Below are positions 1 to 7,165 of a stretch of DNA of 8,585 nucleotides, piece by piece. The DNA is from Victivallales bacterium (GTDB lineage: Bacteria > Verrucomicrobiota > Lentisphaeria > Victivallales > SZUA-371), in the NCBI GenBank assembly GCA_028691155.1, contig JAQUZV010000078.1, positions 1-8,585 on the forward strand, read 5' to 3'. The notes below the pieces were generated by a model. The model searched no databases and was not told where the DNA came from. It saw only the letters and a list, made by a program, of their open reading frames with translations. The number at the start of each line of letters is the position of its first letter. The first letter of the stretch is position 1. A program made the translations under genes and the position numbers.

Positions 1-2164
1 GGTCGTAAAGGCGGCGCCAGCTCGGGTTTATGGCGGTGTCGGCGGCGACGATCAGCGCGTCCGGCGGCAGCCGGTCCACAAACAATCCCCGCTCCAGCAA
101 CTGGCGAAGCAGATTGGGGTCGGTTTCGACCACCGTCAACGGCAATTCCCGATGATAGCATTCGCCGAGAATGACCGGATGCTGCCAGTCGCCCGGCGCC
201 AGAAATACGATGGCGTCATGGACGGGGTCGAAATGGTGTTTCTGGAGAAAGTCATCGACTTCGCGTCGGGTGGCGGTCGGGTTTTCCGGTCGCGGCGACC
301 ACTCGTGTCGAATGCCGTCGGGGGTTACCTCAATCACGCGTGGCGCCGATTGATGCGTCGGCAGCAGTTCGAAGTGTCGTTCCGGTTGCTCCGTCCTTTC
401 CTCCTTCATCTCCTCCAGCGCGGCGGCCAGTTCCGGATTGCCGCTTCTGATTCGGGCCAGAGCAAAATCGCGGCAGAAACCGCAGCGGAAGCCGTCGCGG
501 CGGTAATCGGAGGGAATTTCACCCCGGGTCATCAGTTCGACCCCGGTTGTCAGCCGGGCGTTCACGGCGGCGGTCAGTTGGGCCAGCAACCGGTAGCGGC
601 CGGCCAGGGCCAGGGCTCGGTATCGCGGCGAGGACGGATCGCCGACCGGGTGGTCGGCTCGTTCCAGCAGGTCATCGGCGGTGGCGGCAATGGTGGGGTA
701 AAGAACGGTAAAAGGCCCGGTGTCGCGAAGGCGGCGCTCCTGTTCCAGTGCCTGGTAAAGCGGTTCCGGTACGCCTTCTTGGGCATCGGCGGCGAGGTCG
801 GCGGCAAAGGCGGCGGCCAGATCGGCGATGGTTTGAGTCAGGTATTCATAGTGGCGGCCGGCGGCGAGCAGTCGGGACGGCAGGTTGACGGCGGACGGTG
901 ATACCGGTACCGGCGTAAATTTCGGCAGTGATTGCGGTTCCGGCCGGGCGGAGCAAAAGGCGGCAAAAGATTGATAGGGTGCGCCGGCAATCGCGGCGCC
1001 GTCAGCGCTGCTGTTGGTTATCGTGGGGGCATGGCCAGATGATGCAAGGGCGGCCAGATAAGCTTCGAGGGCGTTTTTGATGCCGAGAAAGTTGGCCGTG
1101 GTCATGACCCGGTTGCCGTGCTGACCGGCGACGGCGACCAGTTCCGGCGGTTCGGCGTTGGTAATGGGATTGGTGGCGGCATGGGTTTCCCCGGCGTTGC
1201 CGAGGGCCAGATCGTTGCCCGACAGGATGATCGGGTCAAACCCGTTTTGCACGGCAAAATCGAGCGCGGTGATGGTGACGGAACGCGAAACGGTCAGGGG
1301 CAGGGGCACGATTCCGGCGTCGCGCCACAGTTGGTTGTCCGTGGCGTCGGTTCTATTTCCCGTTGCCCAGATCAGGCGGGGAAAACGAGCGGTGACGGCC
1401 GGAGCCGTGGCCGGGGTGGCCAGCAGGGGGAGATCGGGACGATAGTCGTGATTCCAGTTGCACCAGCAGATGGGGTCGATTTCCGCTACCAGATCCGGGG
1501 TGATTCCGGCCTGCCACAGTGGCTTGACGGCGTGACCGACGGCAATCAGAAAAAGTCGCTCCCGAGCGGCGCGGAGTTGCGGCAGACACTGCCGCAGTGA
1601 CGGGCCGGCGCCACAGATTACCGCCGGGCCGCGGGGCGCTGCTCCGGCCAGGGCGGCGCCGGGGCGCAGTGCCGCCACCGGCAGATTGTCAAGCACGGCG
1701 GCCAGGGTGCTCCAACGGTTTTCCCGGGTAAAAAGATAGTTCCGGCGGGCGGCACGGATGGCATGATCGATGGCGGCGGCGGTAATGGCAACGGCAGCGG
1801 CGGGGATGGTCATGGGGAGTACGGAGAAAGCTACGTGATGGTGCCGGATCAGGGTTACCGCCATTTCCACCCGGTCGGAGAAAAAGGTTTCCGGTCCCAC
1901 GGCGAGAAAGAAGTGACGCGAACCAGGGACCGCCCGTGACAGCATCTCTTCGGCGATGTCGAAATTTTCGGCGTGATTCGGGAACAGATAAACCATGACG
2001 TCTTTTTCCGGCATATTGTCGCAGCATGCGGCGGCGGCGGCCGGGTCGTCGGGACCCAGAAAAACCCGCAGGTCCGGATATTCCGGCCACGGTGCGTCGG
2101 GTGACGTCATGGCGGTGATTTTCCGGTGCCAGGCGGTAATGACGGCGGCATAATTGTTACTCAT
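1..2164 (-). CDS. Maf/DUF115 (MptE-like) glycosyltransferase-type protein, 5' part; runs off the left edge
   Basis: Minus-strand reading from the ATG at 2164 stays open for 721 codons to the left edge, so this is the N-terminal part of a longer protein. Residues about 165-400 match the DUF115/MptE-like domain (PF01973) of the motility-associated Maf family: a GAGPSL nucleotide-sugar-binding-type loop at 185-190, then AGITPDLVAEIDP at 219-231, GNDLALG...THA at 316-329, a TTANF segment at 355-359 and NSSADGAAIAGAP at 384-396. Maf proteins are known or proposed to transfer nonulosonic (sialic-like) sugars to flagellin; other members are linked to surface glycans. Residues 401-600 are mostly helical and Ala-rich. 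From about 640 the sequence again resembles the N-terminal domain of a Maf protein (VVETDPNLLRQLLERG at 688-703), suggesting a tandem protein. No signal peptide is visible, so it is probably cytoplasmic. An alternative in-frame ATG lies at 2110. The family call is good; the sugar and acceptor cannot be told. Confidence 0.8.
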   Translation of the reverse strand, partial: MSNNYAAVITAWHRKITAMTSPDAPWPEYPDLRVFLGPDDPAAAAACCDNMPEKDVMVYLFPNHAENFDIAEEMLSRAVPGSRHFFLAVGPETFFSDRVEMAVTLIRHHHVAFSVLPMTIPAAAVAITAAAIDHAIRAARRNYLFTRENRWSTLAAVLDNLPVAALRPGAALAGAAPRGPAVICGAGPSLRQCLPQLRAARERLFLIAVGHAVKPLWQAGITPDLVAEIDPICWCNWNHDYRPDLPLLATPATAPAVTARFPRLIWATGNRTDATDNQLWRDAGIVPLPLTVSRSVTITALDFAVQNGFDPIILSGNDLALGNAGETHAATNPITNAEPPELVAVAGQHGNRVMTTANFLGIKNALEAYLAALASSGHAPTITNSSADGAAIAGAPYQSFAAFCSARPEPQSLPKFTPVPVSPSAVNLPSRLLAAGRHYEYLTQTIADLAAAFAADLAADAQEGVPEPLYQALEQERRLRDTGPFTVLYPTIAATADDLLERADHPVGDPSSPRYRALALAGRYRLLAQLTAAVNARLTTGVELMTRGEIPSDYRRDGFRCGFCRDFALARIRSGNPELAAALEEMKEERTEQPERHFELLPTHQSAPRVIEVTPDGIRHEWSPRPENPTATRREVDDFLQKHHFDPVHDAIVFLAPGDWQHPVILGECYHRELPLTVVETDPNLLRQLLERGLFVDRLPPDALIVAADTAINPSWRRLYD

Positions 2165-2173
2165 AATGCGGTA

Positions 2174-2202
2174 ATTATAGTGCCCGGAGACGCAAACTGC
2201 AA
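2174..2202 (-). promoter_or_regulatory. Putative promoter of the Maf-like gene, close to the start codon
   Basis: On the minus strand a perfect -10 hexamer TATAAT lies at 2179-2174. A weak -35-like TTGCAG or TTTGCA lies 17-18 bp upstream, near 2197-2202. Only nine bases separate the -10 box from the ATG at 2164. Transcription would therefore start about three bases before the ATG, giving a leaderless or nearly leaderless mRNA. No Shine-Dalgarno sequence precedes this ATG, which is consistent. The hexamer match is seen; promoter activity is inferred. Confidence 0.5.
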
Positions 2203-2224
2203 ATGAACGGCCACAAAAAATATC

Positions 2225-2237
2225 CGGCGATACGCCG
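2225..2237. repeat. Short perfect inverted repeat in the divergent intergenic region
   Basis: CGGCG and CGCCG form perfect 5-bp arms around the three bases ATA. It lies between the two divergent promoters, about 24 bases upstream of the rightward -35 box. On the minus strand it is followed, three bases on, by a TATTTTTTG run, so it looks like a small terminator that could block leftward antisense transcription. It could equally be a protein-binding site. The repeat is seen; either role is a guess. Confidence 0.35.
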
Positions 2238-2260
2238 CATTGAAATTGTTGTGCGGGGGC

Positions 2261-2289
2261 TTGACAATTTGAAAAAAATGTTTTAAAAT
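2261..2289 (+). promoter_or_regulatory. Strong sigma-70-type promoter of the TetR-exporter operon
   Basis: A consensus -35 TTGACA at 2261-2266 and a -10 TAAAAT (5 of 6) at 2284-2289 are separated by exactly 17 bp. Transcription would begin near 2296, leaving a leader of about 33 bases before the regulator's ATG at 2329. The region from 2261 to 2313 is strikingly AT-rich within a GC-rich window. ACAAT at 2264-2268 and ATTGT at 2290-2294 are inverted arms flanking the spacer and -10 box, and GTTT/AAAC arms lie at 2293-2303. These are candidate operator sites for the adjacent TetR-type repressor, but no known operator was matched. Confidence 0.7.
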
Positions 2290-2328
2290 ATTGTTTAGAA
2301 AACTTTTTTAATATTGGAAGCAATGGTG

Positions 2329-2922
2329 ATGACGGACAAACGGGAAAAAATTATTCCGGCGGCGTTGGAAGAATTTGTGGAACACGGTTATGCCGGAGCG
2401 CGGATTCGCCGCATTTGCGACCGGGCCGGAGTAAATCTGGCGGCGGTGAATTATTATTTCGGCGGCAAGGAGGAGTTGTATCGGGCGGTGCTGGAATTCT
2501 CGTTTCAGTTGCCGGACCCGTTCGATACGATCCGGGACGAAATGGGGCGGGATATCGAACCGGAAACGCTGCTGTCCCATCTGATGGTGAATTTTCTGCG
2601 CAATACTTCGACGGCGGGGGAATTGTACCGCTATCGTTTTCGTCTGATTGTCCGGGAGATGATTTCTCCCGGTGACCGGTTCAAGAAAATGTTTTTTCCC
2701 GCGCTGCGGCCGCGTTTCGCCCTGTTGCAACAGTTGGTGGCGCAGGTAACCGGCATGACGGACGACGATCCGGAACTGTTGACGGCAACGTTGCTGATAT
2801 TGGCGCAATGCTTGTTTTTTTTCAACAAACCGGGACTGACCGCCGTTACCGGCGATGCCGATTACGGCATGAACCATGCCGAGGCCATTGCCCGACGGAT
2901 TGTCCGGGGCTTGAAAGTTTAA
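2329..2922 (+). CDS. TetR-family transcriptional repressor, CecR-like (HTH plus DUF1956-type C-terminal domain)
   Basis: A 197-residue one-component regulator that probably represses its own operon and releases DNA on binding a ligand. Residues 1-50 are a typical TetR DNA-binding domain: helix 1 AALEEFVEHGYAGA, then the HTH at about 24-43 ending in the hallmark NLAAVNYYFGGKEELYRAVLE. The C-terminal two-thirds (RLIVREMISPGDRFKKMFFPALRPRF, then the ILAQCLFFF region) resembles the CecR/DUF1956 ligand-binding and dimerisation domain. In E. coli, cecR (ybiH) is likewise the first gene of the ybhGFSR efflux locus, and the same neighbours follow here, which strengthens the call. The ATG at 2329 is preferred because GGAAG lies eight bases upstream; in-frame alternatives are TTG 2314, ATG 2323 and GTG 2326. 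The adaptor gene starts about ten bases after the stop, so the regulator and exporter are very likely cotranscribed. The ligand is unknown. Confidence 0.88.
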   Translation: MTDKREKIIPAALEEFVEHGYAGARIRRICDRAGVNLAAVNYYFGGKEELYRAVLEFSFQLPDPFDTIRDEMGRDIEPETLLSHLMVNFLRNTSTAGELYRYRFRLIVREMISPGDRFKKMFFPALRPRFALLQQLVAQVTGMTDDDPELLTATLLILAQCLFFFNKPGLTAVTGDADYGMNHAEAIARRIVRGLKV

Positions 2923-2932
2923 CTACGGGTTG

Positions 2933-3904
2933 ATGAAAATGAGAAAAAATCTGCTGGTGATCGCGGCCGGAATACTGTCGGCAATATTCGGTTGTGAACA
3001 GGACGACGGAACGGTGCAGGGGTATCTGGAAGCGGATATGGCCTATATCGCGCCGATCAGTTCGGGCCGGATCAATGAAATCTGCGTCAAGCGCGGCGAT
3101 CAGGTCAGGAAGGGACAGCTGCTTTTCCGTCAGGATGAAACCGAGTATGCGGCGGCGGCCGCCGCCGCCAAGGCGCAACTGCAGAAGAGCCGTTCCGATC
3201 TGCTGGATATGGAAAAAGGAGCCCGCCCGGAGGAAATCGACGCTTTGAAGGCCAAGATCGGACGTCTGGAGGCGGTGTGTCGACTGGCGCAGTTGGAGAA
3301 TGTCCGTACCGAAAAGCTTTTTCGTCGCGATGCCATTGCCGCCAAGGAATACGATACCACCCGGCTGACCCTTGAACGCGACCGTCAGGAACTGGCCGTC
3401 GCCAAAGCCGATCTGGCCGTGGCAATGCTGCCGGCCCGGCCCGACCGCATTAAAATGGCGCAGGATACCATTACGGCGGCGGAAAACGATCTGGCGGCCG
3501 CCGTCTGGCGTCTGGCGCAGCGGCAAAGCTATTCGCCCGCGGCGGCGGTGGTGTTCGACGTGCTGCTGCGGACCGGAGAGGTGGCGACGCCGACTACCGC
3601 GGTGGTGGCGCTGATTCCCTACGATCGTTTCAAGGTCCGCTTTTTTGTGACGCCCGATCGGGCGGCGACGATCCGGATCGGCGACCGGATTACCGTGCTT
3701 CTCGACCGCCGGGGCAAAAGTTGTCCGGCCGCCGTCAGCTATGTCTCCCCCCGGCCCGAATATACTCCGCCGGTAATCTACAGCCGGGAAAACAATGCCA
3801 AACTGACCTTTATGATCGAGGGCTCGATCGATCCGGCGGCGGCCGCCGCCCTGCATCCCGGTCTGCCGGTCCGGGTTCGGTTGGCGTCGGAGGCGCAGCC
3901 ATGA
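2933..3904 (+). CDS. YbhG-like periplasmic adaptor (HlyD/membrane fusion protein), probable lipoprotein
   Basis: A 323-residue adaptor linking an inner-membrane ABC exporter to the periplasm or an outer-membrane channel. The N-terminus (MKMRKNLLVI, then a hydrophobic stretch ending IFGC with Cys21) is a lipoprotein-type signal, although Phe at -2 is not ideal for a lipobox. The first biotinyl-lipoyl half is at about 29-68 (VQGYLEADMAYIAPISSGRI). A long alpha-hairpin with heptad-like character follows at about 70-196, containing MEKGARPEEIDALKAKI. The second lipoyl half is near 200-225 (FDVLLRTGEVATP) and the beta-barrel at 232-268. The YbhG-type signature EYTPPVIYSRENNAKLTF is at 276-293. Length is close to E. 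coli YbhG (about 330). The start is uncertain: TTG 2930, ATG 2933 and ATG 2939 are all in frame with no good Shine-Dalgarno sequence. The stop overlaps the ATPase start (ATGA), showing translational coupling. Two Ala runs are encoded by identical GC palindromes. Confidence 0.88.
   Translation: MKMRKNLLVIAAGILSAIFGCEQDDGTVQGYLEADMAYIAPISSGRINEICVKRGDQVRKGQLLFRQDETEYAAAAAAAKAQLQKSRSDLLDMEKGARPEEIDALKAKIGRLEAVCRLAQLENVRTEKLFRRDAIAAKEYDTTRLTLERDRQELAVAKADLAVAMLPARPDRIKMAQDTITAAENDLAAAVWRLAQRQSYSPAAAVVFDVLLRTGEVATPTTAVVALIPYDRFKVRFFVTPDRAATIRIGDRITVLLDRRGKSCPAAVSYVSPRPEYTPPVIYSRENNAKLTFMIEGSIDPAAAAALHPGLPVRVRLASEAQP
3149..3168. repeat. 20-bp perfect GC-only palindrome encoding a poly-Ala run
   Basis: The bases are a perfect palindrome built of GGC/GCC triplets around a central GGCC. 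It encodes most of the seven-alanine run at residues 73-79 of the adaptor. Its 16-base core recurs exactly at 3835-3850. It probably reflects GC-rich alanine codons rather than a regulatory site, but such triplet runs are prone to slippage. Confidence 0.7.
3835..3850. repeat. Second copy of the 16-bp GC palindrome near the adaptor 3' end
   Basis: Identical to the core at 3151-3166, and 684 bp (228 codons) downstream of it in the same reading frame. It encodes the five-alanine run at residues 302-306 of the adaptor. Recombination between the copies would give an in-frame deletion of most of the adaptor. No function is assigned. Confidence 0.65.
3889..3893 (+). promoter_or_regulatory. Shine-Dalgarno GGAGG that fixes the ATPase start
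   Basis: GGAGG lies seven bases before the ATG at 3901, inside the 3' end of the adaptor gene. The ATPase frame stays open upstream as far as 3721, but this ribosome binding site, the ATGA overlap and the ABC-domain boundary all place the true start at 3901. It also shows that this organism uses Shine-Dalgarno initiation. Confidence 0.85.
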
Positions 3905-4845
3905 AACCGGTCGTGACCGCGTCGTCGCCGGCGGTGGACGCCCGCAACGTGACCAAGTCCTTCGACGGCCGGGTGGTGGTCAATCGGGTTTCCATCCAGG
4001 TACGTCGGGGCGAAATTTTTGGTTTCCTGGGTCCCAACGGCAGCGGCAAGACTACCTTTATCCGCATTTTGTGCGGGTTGCTGCGGCCCGATCACGCCGA
4101 AGGCACCTGCCTGGGATTCGATCTGTTGCACCGGCGCGACGAAATAAAGCGTCGCATCGGTTACATGACCCAGAAATACAGTTTGTACGAAGACCTGACG
4201 GTGGAAGAAAATCTGCAGCTCATGGCCCGGCTGTATCGGCTGGACCGTCGCCGGGAGCGGGTGGATGCGATGATCGAACGGATGAATTTCGGCGATCGCC
4301 GCCGCCAGCTTTCCGGCGCCATGTCCGGAGGCTGGAAACAACGGCTGGCACTGGCGTCCTGTTTGCTGCATGATCCCGAGTTGCTGTTGCTGGACGAACC
4401 CACGGCCGGAGTAGATCCGGCGGCGCGCCGCGATTTCTGGGACGAGCTGCACAACCTGACCGCGTCCGGTATCACCGCCCTGGTTTCCACCCATTATATG
4501 GATGAGGCCGAGCGTTGCCACCGCCTGGCCTATTTGGCTTACGGCAATCTGTTGACGCAGGGGACGCTGCATGAAGTGGTGGCGGCGTCGGGACTCAGCA
4601 CCTGGACGGTTCAGGGCGGGAACCTCAGCGCCTTTGCCGTGGAATTGCGGGGGCTACCGGGAATCGAGCAGGTGGTGCCGTTCGGGGAGTCGGTTCACGT
4701 GACCGGGTCGGACCGGGCGGCGCTGACGGCGGCGGTACAGCCGTTTTTTTCCCGTCCCGGACTGGAATGGCGGGAGACGGCGGCGAATCTGGAAGATGTT
4801 TTTATCTATTTATCGCAACAACGGGCCAGGGATAATTTTCAATGA
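3901..4845 (+). CDS. ABC exporter ATP-binding protein, YbhF-half-like
   Basis: A 314-residue cytoplasmic ATPase that powers the exporter formed with the next gene. All nucleotide-binding motifs are intact: Walker A GPNGSGKTT at 44-52, Q-loop Gln91 in YMTQKYSLYEDLTVEEN, signature SGGWKQR at 142-148, Walker B LLLLDEP at 161-167, D-loop AGVD at 169-172 and switch His198 in STHYMDEAE. The stretch QLSGAMSGGWKQR carries an extra LSG just before the signature. The C-terminal 90 residues form the small accessory domain usual in ABC-2 drug or polysaccharide exporters and end in the common LEDVFIYL motif. E. coli YbhF is a fused double ATPase; this protein is a single unit and so should work as a homodimer. 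It overlaps the adaptor upstream and the permease downstream by four bases each, so the three products are probably made in step. Confidence 0.93.
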   Translation: MKPVVTASSPAVDARNVTKSFDGRVVVNRVSIQVRRGEIFGFLGPNGSGKTTFIRILCGLLRPDHAEGTCLGFDLLHRRDEIKRRIGYMTQKYSLYEDLTVEENLQLMARLYRLDRRRERVDAMIERMNFGDRRRQLSGAMSGGWKQRLALASCLLHDPELLLLDEPTAGVDPAARRDFWDELHNLTASGITALVSTHYMDEAERCHRLAYLAYGNLLTQGTLHEVVAASGLSTWTVQGGNLSAFAVELRGLPGIEQVVPFGESVHVTGSDRAALTAAVQPFFSRPGLEWRETAANLEDVFIYLSQQRARDNFQ

Positions 4846-5981
4846 GACTGCAACTGTTTTCGCCGGCGCGTTTTGTCGCCGTGGTCATCAAGGAGTTCAT
4901 TCAGGTGCGCCGCGACCGGGTGACCCTGGGGATGATGATCGGAATTCCTCTGGTGCAACTGGTGATTTTCGGGTTCGCCATCAATACCAACCCCAAGTAT
5001 CTGCCGACGGCGGTGGTCGATGGCGATATGAGTACTTTCACGCGGTCGATCGTCAGCGCCATGAACAACAGCGAATATTTTCGCATCGACAAGGATTTGG
5101 TGAGTGAAAAAGAGGCGACGGCGCTGTTGCGGCGGGGCGAGGTGCAGTTTATCGTGACCTTTCCGGAAAATTTCACCCGCGAATTGCTGCGGGGGCGGCA
5201 CCCGCAACTGCTGCTTCAGGCCGATGCTTCCGATCCCGGCACGGTCGGTTATGCCGTCAGTTCGTTTCAGACTCTTGCCCCCGAGGTGCTGCGACGCGAT
5301 TATCGTCCGGTGCTGCCGGGAGTGGCCGTGGCTTCGCTGCCGCTGGATATCCGGGTACAGCGTTGTTTCAATCCGGAAATCGAAACTCCGATCAATGTGG
5401 TGCCGGGATTGCTGGGCGTGATTCTGACCATGACCATGGCTTTCATTACCGCGTTGTCGATGACGCGGGAAAAGGAGCGCGGCACCATGGAAACGCTGCT
5501 TTCCACGCCGGTTCGTCCGCTGGAGGTGATGCTGGGCAAGATTGTCCCGTATTTGCTGGTGGGTTATGTTCAGATCGGGTTGATTCTGGTGATTGCCTGG
5601 GCGGTCTTCGATATTCGGGTGGTCGGATCGCTGCCGCTGCTGCTGTTGTTGTCGCTGTTCTTCATTGCGGCCAATCTGGCGGTGGGGGTGACGATTTCCA
5701 CCATCGCCCGCAATCAGGTGCAGGCGGTACAGATGTCGATCTTCTTCTTCCTGCCGTCGATTTTGCTGTCCGGATTCATGTTTCCGCGCCGGGGCATGCC
5801 GGAGTGGGCGCAGTGGATCGGAACGGCGTTGCCGCTGACGCATTATCTGCAGATTGTCCGCGGCATCATTCTGCGCGGGACGTTGCTGAACGATCTGTGG
5901 ACGCCGATTATGGCGATGATCGTGTTTTTCCTCATTGTGGTGATGATCGGACTGGCACGCTACCGCCAGACGTTGGACTGA
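4842..5981 (+). CDS. ABC-2 type transporter permease, YbhS/YbhR-like
   Basis: A 379-residue inner-membrane subunit forming the translocation path for the upstream ATPase. The topology is classic for the ABC2_membrane_3 type: one membrane segment at about 29-47, a large extracytoplasmic domain at 48-184, then five segments near 185-207, 233-255, 261-284, 296-313 and 354-371. The cytoplasmic coupling segment REKERGTMETLLSTPVRPLE at 209-228 is the family hallmark and contacts the ATPase. GFMFPRRGMPEWAQWIGTALPLTHYLQIVRG at 311-341 is the other strongly conserved stretch. The ATG sits in an ATGA overlap with the ATPase stop, with AGGGA nine bases upstream. E. coli has two permeases (YbhS and YbhR) at this locus; only one is present here and the next gene is convergent, so a homodimer is expected. 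The substrate is unknown; small toxic compounds are the likeliest guess for this family. Confidence 0.92.
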   Translation: MRLQLFSPARFVAVVIKEFIQVRRDRVTLGMMIGIPLVQLVIFGFAINTNPKYLPTAVVDGDMSTFTRSIVSAMNNSEYFRIDKDLVSEKEATALLRRGEVQFIVTFPENFTRELLRGRHPQLLLQADASDPGTVGYAVSSFQTLAPEVLRRDYRPVLPGVAVASLPLDIRVQRCFNPEIETPINVVPGLLGVILTMTMAFITALSMTREKERGTMETLLSTPVRPLEVMLGKIVPYLLVGYVQIGLILVIAWAVFDIRVVGSLPLLLLLSLFFIAANLAVGVTISTIARNQVQAVQMSIFFFLPSILLSGFMFPRRGMPEWAQWIGTALPLTHYLQIVRGIILRGTLLNDLWTPIMAMIVFFLIVVMIGLARYRQTLD

Positions 5982-6029
5982 GCGGCAAACGGAATGTGCC
6001 GACGGGTTATTTGCCCCCGGTTCTGGCAT

Positions 6030-6062
6030 AAAAAAACGGCCGACCGTTGCCGGGCGACCGTT
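6030..6062 (-). terminator. Intrinsic terminator after lpxD, with a GCAA tetraloop
   Basis: Read on the minus strand, the arms (6062-6051 and 6046-6035) pair over 12 positions with one C-T mismatch and one G-T wobble, closed by a GCAA tetraloop of the stable GNRA class. A run of T follows at 6036-6030. It begins about 33 bases after the lpxD stop and ends the minus-strand genes. On the plus strand the stem is followed by a weaker T-rich stretch (TTGTGCTTCTTTC), so it may also help stop the exporter transcript. Nothing else is seen between 5982 and 6094. Confidence 0.87.
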
Positions 6063-6094
6063 GTGCTTCTTTCACCCTGATTCCGATTAACGGA

Positions 6095-7126
<1,032 letters not shown>

Positions 7127-7165
7127 GGCTGTGGTCCTTTACGCGTGAGAGGTTGTCAACCGGAA

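Noticed and set aside
152..901. 249-codon plus-strand open frame at the left end
   Set aside because: It lies wholly inside the minus-strand Maf-like gene, which is open for 721 codons and has family motifs. The plus-strand product is Gly/Gln-rich with no domain.
1689..2090. 133-codon minus-strand frame within the Maf-like gene
   Set aside because: It is in a different frame from the 721-codon Maf reading, is Arg-rich and has no recognisable features.
2846..3856. 336-codon open frame on the minus strand antisense to the adaptor
   Set aside because: Low-complexity Arg/Gly-rich translation; the opposite strand carries a well-matched YbhG-like protein in operon context.
3721..3900. Upstream extension of the ABC ATPase to a start at 3721
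   Set aside because: The extra 60 residues overlap the conserved end of the adaptor and resemble no ABC domain, while ATG 3901 has a GGAGG site at ideal distance and an ATGA overlap.
4839..6029. 396-codon open frame on the minus strand covering the permease gene
   Set aside because: The translation is dominated by Arg, His and Gln with no domain, whereas the plus-strand frame encodes a complete ABC-2 permease. It is a shadow.
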